NCBI GenBank assembly: GCA_014376345.1
Contig: JACMRS010000188.1
Location: 1 to 19,899, forward strand
DNA from: Bacteroidia bacterium
GTDB taxonomy: Bacteria; Bacteroidota; Bacteroidia; NS11-12g; UBA955
Reading direction: 5' to 3'
Length of the DNA stretch: 19,899 nucleotides
Shown here: positions 15,487 through 19,899 of the stretch, in pieces
How the letters are laid out: each line of letters starts with the position of its first letter
Position numbering within the stretch: the first letter of the stretch is position 1
Translations under genes and position numbers: made by a program
Notes under the pieces: generated by a model
The model's input: only the letters and a program-made list of their open reading frames with translations
What the model was told of the DNA's origin: nothing
The model's database searches: none

Positions 15487-18400
15487 TTATCTCATCAGGT
15501 AAATTTTACCTGTCTGGTGTTTGAAATATTTATTGTTACCCTTATCTGCTTTTAGATTCTCGGGAATGTTATCGCTTTCAAGTTGGCCAATTTCTTCTCC
15601 ATGCTTTTTCATCGTTACCGTATAAAGATAAACACCATTAGCAAGCCTGTCGCCATATTGGTCAGTACCATCCCAAACAACTTCTGAAACATTATTACCT
15701 ATTTTTAAATTTCCTAAATCATCTTTACTTATTTCTTTCACAACTTTTCCGGTTACAGTCATGATTTTTACATTCACATAATCCGGAACTTCACTTCCTG
15801 TAAGAGTAAACACAAAACGCATACTTGTTGTAAAAGGATTTGGATAAGGATAGAAATTAGTGGTGCTGCTTTCCCTTATTACATTAAAACTGATTTCATA
15901 ATAACTTGTACCGGCAAGATTTTTACTTACATCATTACTCTGAACTTTTAGCTTATAAATTCCATCGGGAAGATCTTTTGGTACAAATTCCATGCTGGCT
16001 GAATTCTGCGAATTGGTAGCCGGATGAAATCTCACGAGCGATCCTTTCACATCAATATCGACATAATTTGAAGTATTAGGATATTTTAATGATAGTTGAA
16101 TACCAGCAGTATCTTTTTGTAACAAGAACTTATTCTCATCTTTCGAAACAATCAAAATCACAGGGCTTGGCGAAACAATATCACCATTCATGATATGCCT
16201 GCTGTCAAATGTTACATCAAGTAACGGATTTATTTTATCTTTAGTGATAATGAAATTCTCTACTGCACTATTATTAGTTAGAGTTAATTCATTTTTAATC
16301 ATTCCAGGATTTACACTTACAAACACCTGATAATGTCCGGTTAAGCCCCCTGTTGCAAAATCATACTTTATTACAAAATGGTCACCCGGTCTTAAGCTGT
16401 CAGTTGTTTTTCCTGTAAAATCATAAATAACATCTTTAGTGTCTGTATTTGAGATTTTAACCTGGTAAACCAAAGTATCAAATGGAAGTTTAGAAATATT
16501 TTTAAAAGCAATTTCATATTTAAACTGCTCGCCTTCCTGCAAAGTATCGTTATAAAAAATATGGTTAATACTTGCATCTAGCGTACCCTCCGGTACATCA
16601 CCAGCTGTTACACGCCAGTTTTGAAGTTGAGGTGCTGTTCTTTTTGAAATATCCGCATTTTCTTCTTCTAGAATTATAAATGGATATTGATTTGCATCAA
16701 TCTTATTGCTGAGATCATAAGGTTGTGTTATAATGTTTTTCAAAATTGCAGTTTTCATTCCAAGCCCGTCAACTCCATAAATATTCATTTTAAACTTGTC
16801 ATCACCCGGTGTCTCATCCTGCTTATGCCAAAAGTATAAAGTGCCCCAGCTGTTTGCAGGTCCAATGCGCTCACTACTCATACTTCCTGAAGATGATTTT
16901 CCAATCATATCTCCTTCTACAGCTGCATAACCGCCAGTATTAGAAACAGGATCATAAGTATTATAATTTTCGTACGCACTGCCAAGAGAGTCTCCTTTTG
17001 CTCCAATCATTACATATCCTGTCTTATCAGTAATTATCGTGCCTCCTTTTGTAGGAATTTCTATTGCACCAAGTTTGTAAAAAGCATCTTTGGTTGACTG
17101 CTCCCATTTAGAGATTTGCATACTGTAACGTGAAAACATAGCTACATGTGTTCCCGGCACAATTGCATCAACAAAATTTCTGAAATTTACTCTTTCCATG
17201 CTGTCTCCCATACCAAAAGTATAATATGGATTGACGTTATCATTTCCCAAAAAACATTTTGGAGTAATTCCTGCAACTTTCACTTTTTCCAGTTCATTCT
17301 TATCAAATAAAACCACAACAAGACCAATATCACATACCCCGGGATTACCATCCTGTGAACCAAAACCGCCTCCAAGCTTTACCCCTTTATTTCCTGCAAA
17401 ATTAACATCCGTATCTACCCAGACTCTTCTCGATGTAGGCGCATATTCAAAACGTTTTGTTTTTTTATCAATTTGGATGTTTTTAAGATCTGTAGTTGGA
17501 TAAAATTGTGGAAGTTTTGATTGAGACCAACCTGGTGCATTGTCTAAAATATGTATAAAGGAGCGCTCTTCATAAGTACCGCCGTTTAAACTCTGAGTCC
17601 TGATTCTGGCTTTCCAGTAATAAACTATACTATCAATACCCGGAATAAGTTGCAACTTCCAGCTTGCCAGAGAAAAATTTGAATTGACATCAGTTTTGGT
17701 TTTTAACCATGGACTGTTAAACAGATAAGAAGTGTCAATCTGAAAATCAAACTGAAGATTTCTTTCAAATAAATTTAACGCCTGAGCTACCAGTTCTATA
17801 GAATCTTTAAGAAGATGTGAAACTATTTCATACCGTTTAGGATAGATAAGATGGACACCATTGCCAGGAATATACGGCCTGTAAATAAGGTGGTTATTGC
17901 TATAATCAATTTCACCAATCAGTTTTCGCGGATTAATATCTATTTCAAAAGTATTTTCCCCTGTAGTTAATCCATCTTTAGACTTGATATAATAATAAAA
18001 AGTATCCCTGTAAGCCACAGGAGCTACTTTAAAATAATAATCAAAAGTAGCGTAGTTATTAGGAAATGTTCTTTTAACATGAATCTCAATCATAGAATCA
18101 TCAACATACCTGCCTTTATTTTCAATAATTATCGCAAGAGCGAATGAATCACTCAGTGCAGTTAAATTATTAGGAAATAAAAAGGCAAATCCATCTTGGA
18201 TATGATAATCAGGTTGTGATGGTGAATATAGTCTGATAGCCGGATCTCCTTGAAGAAAAAGCTGTCTGCTGTGTAGTTTAGAAGTTGGCGAACCAATATT
18301 CTGATTTACTTTAATAGTCTGTTTGATAATGTCTCCAATTCCGGCACCATAAAGTGAGCCGAAGGCAATTTTGTAAAAATCTTTCATCTGAGCGGAAACA

Positions 18401-19899
18401 GTAAAAAGTTCGGAAGTTGAAGATTGCCCAATAAAAGCAATACCGCCGCCATTTTCTTCTCTTATAATTTTTTCACTGAAATAAAGATCACCATTATTAC
18501 TTCCGATAGTCGGATTTCCGACTGCACAACCGTTGAAATAAAAAACAGGATATTTTTTAACGTTGCTCCATTCTGAAGGTTTTCCAATATCCAGATCAAC
18601 AACTGTGCTGCTTCCATGACCAAGAAATGTCACAAGAGATTTTCCTCTGTTTATTTGTTCAACAACCTGTTGTTTAATGAAAGGTTCTGAAATGCCTGTT
18701 GCTGATTTGTAATACGATTTCACAATACCACCAAATGGCTTTGCTTTAGGAAATGGAATTAAATCATTAAGCTGCTGCCTGATAATTTCACTCTGTTTAC
18801 CATCGAATCCGCCACCAAGGTGCATAACTTCTTTCTGCCAGACACTCGCAGGAGTTTGCTCGTAATCCATCAGTTTATTGAGGTAGCTGCTTATGTCAGA
18901 AGGTTTATCCGCAGATATTCTTCCTATAGCTACTGCTGGTTCCCATTTTGTATTTCCCAGTCCAGATAAAAACATATTATCTGAAGCAGGAACACCAATA
19001 GAAGGCACCAGATTTATGCCGATTTTAGAAACACCGTTTACAAGGTAATCGGTTTGAATTCCCCTTCCAATCAAAAGAACATATTTAAGACTGTCAGTTG
19101 TATTGTTTGTAATAAGAAAATTACAAATTCTTCTGATTGCAAGCGGATGCTGCACACCGAAAGTAAAGTTATCATACAACTGCTGCATGGTAACCAGATT
19201 AGTTGTATAACTCGTGGATCTGTAATTAACATAATTGTCGGTTTCCGGACCTTTCAATTTATCATTACAAATGACAAGGAAACTAGTTTTATTAACTAGT
19301 GTTGATGGGTTAAGAAAAAACACAGCACTTACCTGAACCGGAGTTACATTAAAGATATCTGTACTATCAGTGATAATAAGTTTTCCTGATTTCCCAAAAG
19401 GAATAATTGAACGAACCGAATTTCCCGAATAAATCTGACCTCTTATTCTGTAACCATTTTCGAGGTCGTAAATTATTGGTTTGTTTTGAGTACCTGTGCC
19501 ATAATTTGACCAGTTGATTAAAGCAGGGCCAGAATTATCATTCGAATTAAAAAGAGCTTTGGTACCAAAATCCAGATCAAATTTTTTCGGATATAACAGA
19601 CTTATATAAGATAAAGAATGTCCATTAGCGGTAACCCCCGGAATATCAATGGTTTCAAACTTTACAAAAGTTCCTGTTGATCCAATATCTGAAGTTGATA
19701 ATGTATTAGTGTGTCCTATTGTTTTATAGCCTGAAAAACTGGTGTCAAAAAGAACAGTGCTGCTAATGTTGTCAGGTGAAACAGATACTTTCATCCTGTG
19801 ATCAATAGTTACTGCATAAAAATCAGTAACACCATAAAATTTATATGAAAGTACCGGTGCTGGTCCTGAAGGTTCATAAAATTTCGAATTAATTGTTTC
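15487..19899 (-). CDS. PorU2-like C25-family peptidase, type IX secretion, 5' end outside window
   Basis: 1470 residues are visible. The frame stays open to the right edge; ATG at 19794 is internal because in-frame coding sequence (YEPSGPAPVLSYKFYG) continues upstream. Window residues about 200-530 form the gingipain-type C25 peptidase domain, with catalytic His428 in TFLGHGSS and Cys458 in FNGCAVGN. Next come Ig/CARDB-like beta domains, including a segment near 860-990 that resembles the ILEI/FAM3 fold (GTHVAMFSRYSM, then YVMIGAKG). The last 100 residues are a FlgD-like C-terminal domain (YPYPNPF, WDGTDQYGDRLANGVYLY) ending GKIYLMR, the ending I recall for PorU/PorU2. Such proteins are surface sortase-like enzymes of type IX secretion or related peptidases. 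PorU2 is inferred from length and domain order, not proven. Confidence 0.88.
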   Translation of the reverse strand, partial: ETINSKFYEPSGPAPVLSYKFYGVTDFYAVTIDHRMKVSVSPDNISSTVLFDTSFSGYKTIGHTNTLSTSDIGSTGTFVKFETIDIPGVTANGHSLSYISLLYPKKFDLDFGTKALFNSNDNSGPALINWSNYGTGTQNKPIIYDLENGYRIRGQIYSGNSVRSIIPFGKSGKLIITDSTDIFNVTPVQVSAVFFLNPSTLVNKTSFLVICNDKLKGPETDNYVNYRSTSYTTNLVTMQQLYDNFTFGVQHPLAIRRICNFLITNNTTDSLKYVLLIGRGIQTDYLVNGVSKIGINLVPSIGVPASDNMFLSGLGNTKWEPAVAIGRISADKPSDISSYLNKLMDYEQTPASVWQKEVMHLGGGFDGKQSEIIRQQLNDLIPFPKAKPFGGIVKSYYKSATGISEPFIKQQVVEQINRGKSLVTFLGHGSSTVVDLDIGKPSEWSNVKKYPVFYFNGCAVGNPTIGSNNGDLYFSEKIIREENGGGIAFIGQSSTSELFTVSAQMKDFYKIAFGSLYGAGIGDIIKQTIKVNQNIGSPTSKLHSRQLFLQGDPAIRLYSPSQPDYHIQDGFAFLFPNNLTALSDSFALAIIIENKGRYVDDSMIEIHVKRTFPNNYATFDYYFKVAPVAYRDTFYYYIKSKDGLTTGENTFEIDINPRKLIGEIDYSNNHLIYRPYIPGNGVHLIYPKRYEIVSHLLKDSIELVAQALNLFERNLQFDFQIDTSYLFNSPWLKTKTDVNSNFSLASWKLQLIPGIDSIVYYWKARIRTQSLNGGTYEERSFIHILDNAPGWSQSKLPQFYPTTDLKNIQIDKKTKRFEYAPTSRRVWVDTDVNFAGNKGVKLGGGFGSQDGNPGVCDIGLVVVLFDKNELEKVKVAGITPKCFLGNDNVNPYYTFGMGDSMERVNFRNFVDAIVPGTHVAMFSRYSMQISKWEQSTKDAFYKLGAIEIPTKGGTIITDKTGYVMIGAKGDSLGSAYENYNTYDPVSNTGGYAAVEGDMIGKSSSGSMSSERIGPANSWGTLYFWHKQDETPGDDKFKMNIYGVDGLGMKTAILKNIITQPYDLSNKIDANQYPFIILEEENADISKRTAPQLQNWRVTAGDVPEGTLDASINHIFYNDTLQEGEQFKYEIAFKNISKLPFDTLVYQVKISNTDTKDVIYDFTGKTTDSLRPGDHFVIKYDFATGGLTGHYQVFVSVNPGMIKNELTLTNNSAVENFIITKDKINPLLDVTFDSRHIMNGDIVSPSPVILIVSKDENKFLLQKDTAGIQLSLKYPNTSNYVDIDVKGSLVRFHPATNSQNSASMEFVPKDLPDGIYKLKVQSNDVSKNLAGTSYYEISFNVIRESSTTNFYPYPNPFTTSMRFVFTLTGSEVPDYVNVKIMTVTGKVVKEISKDDLGNLKIGNNVSEVVWDGTDQYGDRLANGVYLYTVTMKKHGEEIGQLESDNIPENLKADKGNNKYFKHQTGKIYLMR
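15496..15512. terminator. Possible bidirectional hairpin at convergent gene ends
   Basis: CAGGTAA at 15496-15502 and TTACCTG at 15506-15512 form a perfect 7-bp stem with a 3-base loop. It lies 11 bases past the LOG stop, within the last codons of the PorU2-like gene. No T-run follows directly on either strand, so it is at best a weak or Rho-independent-like end shared by both transcripts. Confidence 0.3.

Noticed and set aside
19792..19794. ATG at 19794 as the start of the PorU2-like gene
   Set aside because: The frame stays open with sensible protein sequence to the window edge, so the true start is outside.

Overview
The window looks like a chromosomal piece of a Bacteroidota genome; phylum is the safest level. 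The evidence is AT-rich DNA, a PorU2-like C25 peptidase ending in a type IX secretion C-terminal domain, the TAnnTTTG promoter element ahead of several genes, and few Shine-Dalgarno sequences. There are no rRNAs, tRNAs, CRISPR arrays, insertion sequences or phage genes that I can see.

Layout. Positions 1-1266 (minus) hold a metallo-beta-lactamase-fold protein that runs off the left edge. A gap of about 300 bases follows. From 9005 down to 1564 all genes lie on the minus strand. In order of transcription they are ribD, a YigZ/IMPACT family gene, a large secreted LRR protein, a 99-codon membrane protein (DUF6787-like), the Mrp Fe-S carrier ATPase, a NifU-like scaffold, a polytopic membrane protein and a secreted TPR protein. 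Several pairs overlap or nearly touch, but promoter-like elements before four of these genes suggest several start points rather than one long transcript.

From a divergent gap at about 9006-9116 a tight plus-strand run goes to 15485. It holds an MBOAT O-acyltransferase, its SGNH/DltD-like partner (broken by in-frame stops), a short-chain dehydrogenase, a bestrophin-family channel, a possible 17-residue ORF, a sodium:solute symporter and a LOG-family phosphoribohydrolase. Converging on it with one base between stop codons is the PorU2-like gene (minus), which has no start codon in the window and continues past the right edge.

Functional groups. Mrp and NifU form an Fe-S cluster assembly pair. 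MBOAT plus SGNH is the usual pair for O-acylating an extracellular polysaccharide, and here its second half appears disrupted. The PorU2-like peptidase belongs to surface protein secretion. The other genes are housekeeping or unassigned.

The points most worth a second look are four: the split SGNH gene whose catalytic Ser and Asp/His lie on opposite sides of two stops; an A12 run at the junction of the 99-codon gene and mrp, where a -1 slip would fuse the two proteins; near-leaderless promoters on the minus strand; and a 17-codon ORF wedged between bestrophin and the symporter. I see no convincing new defence or mobile system.
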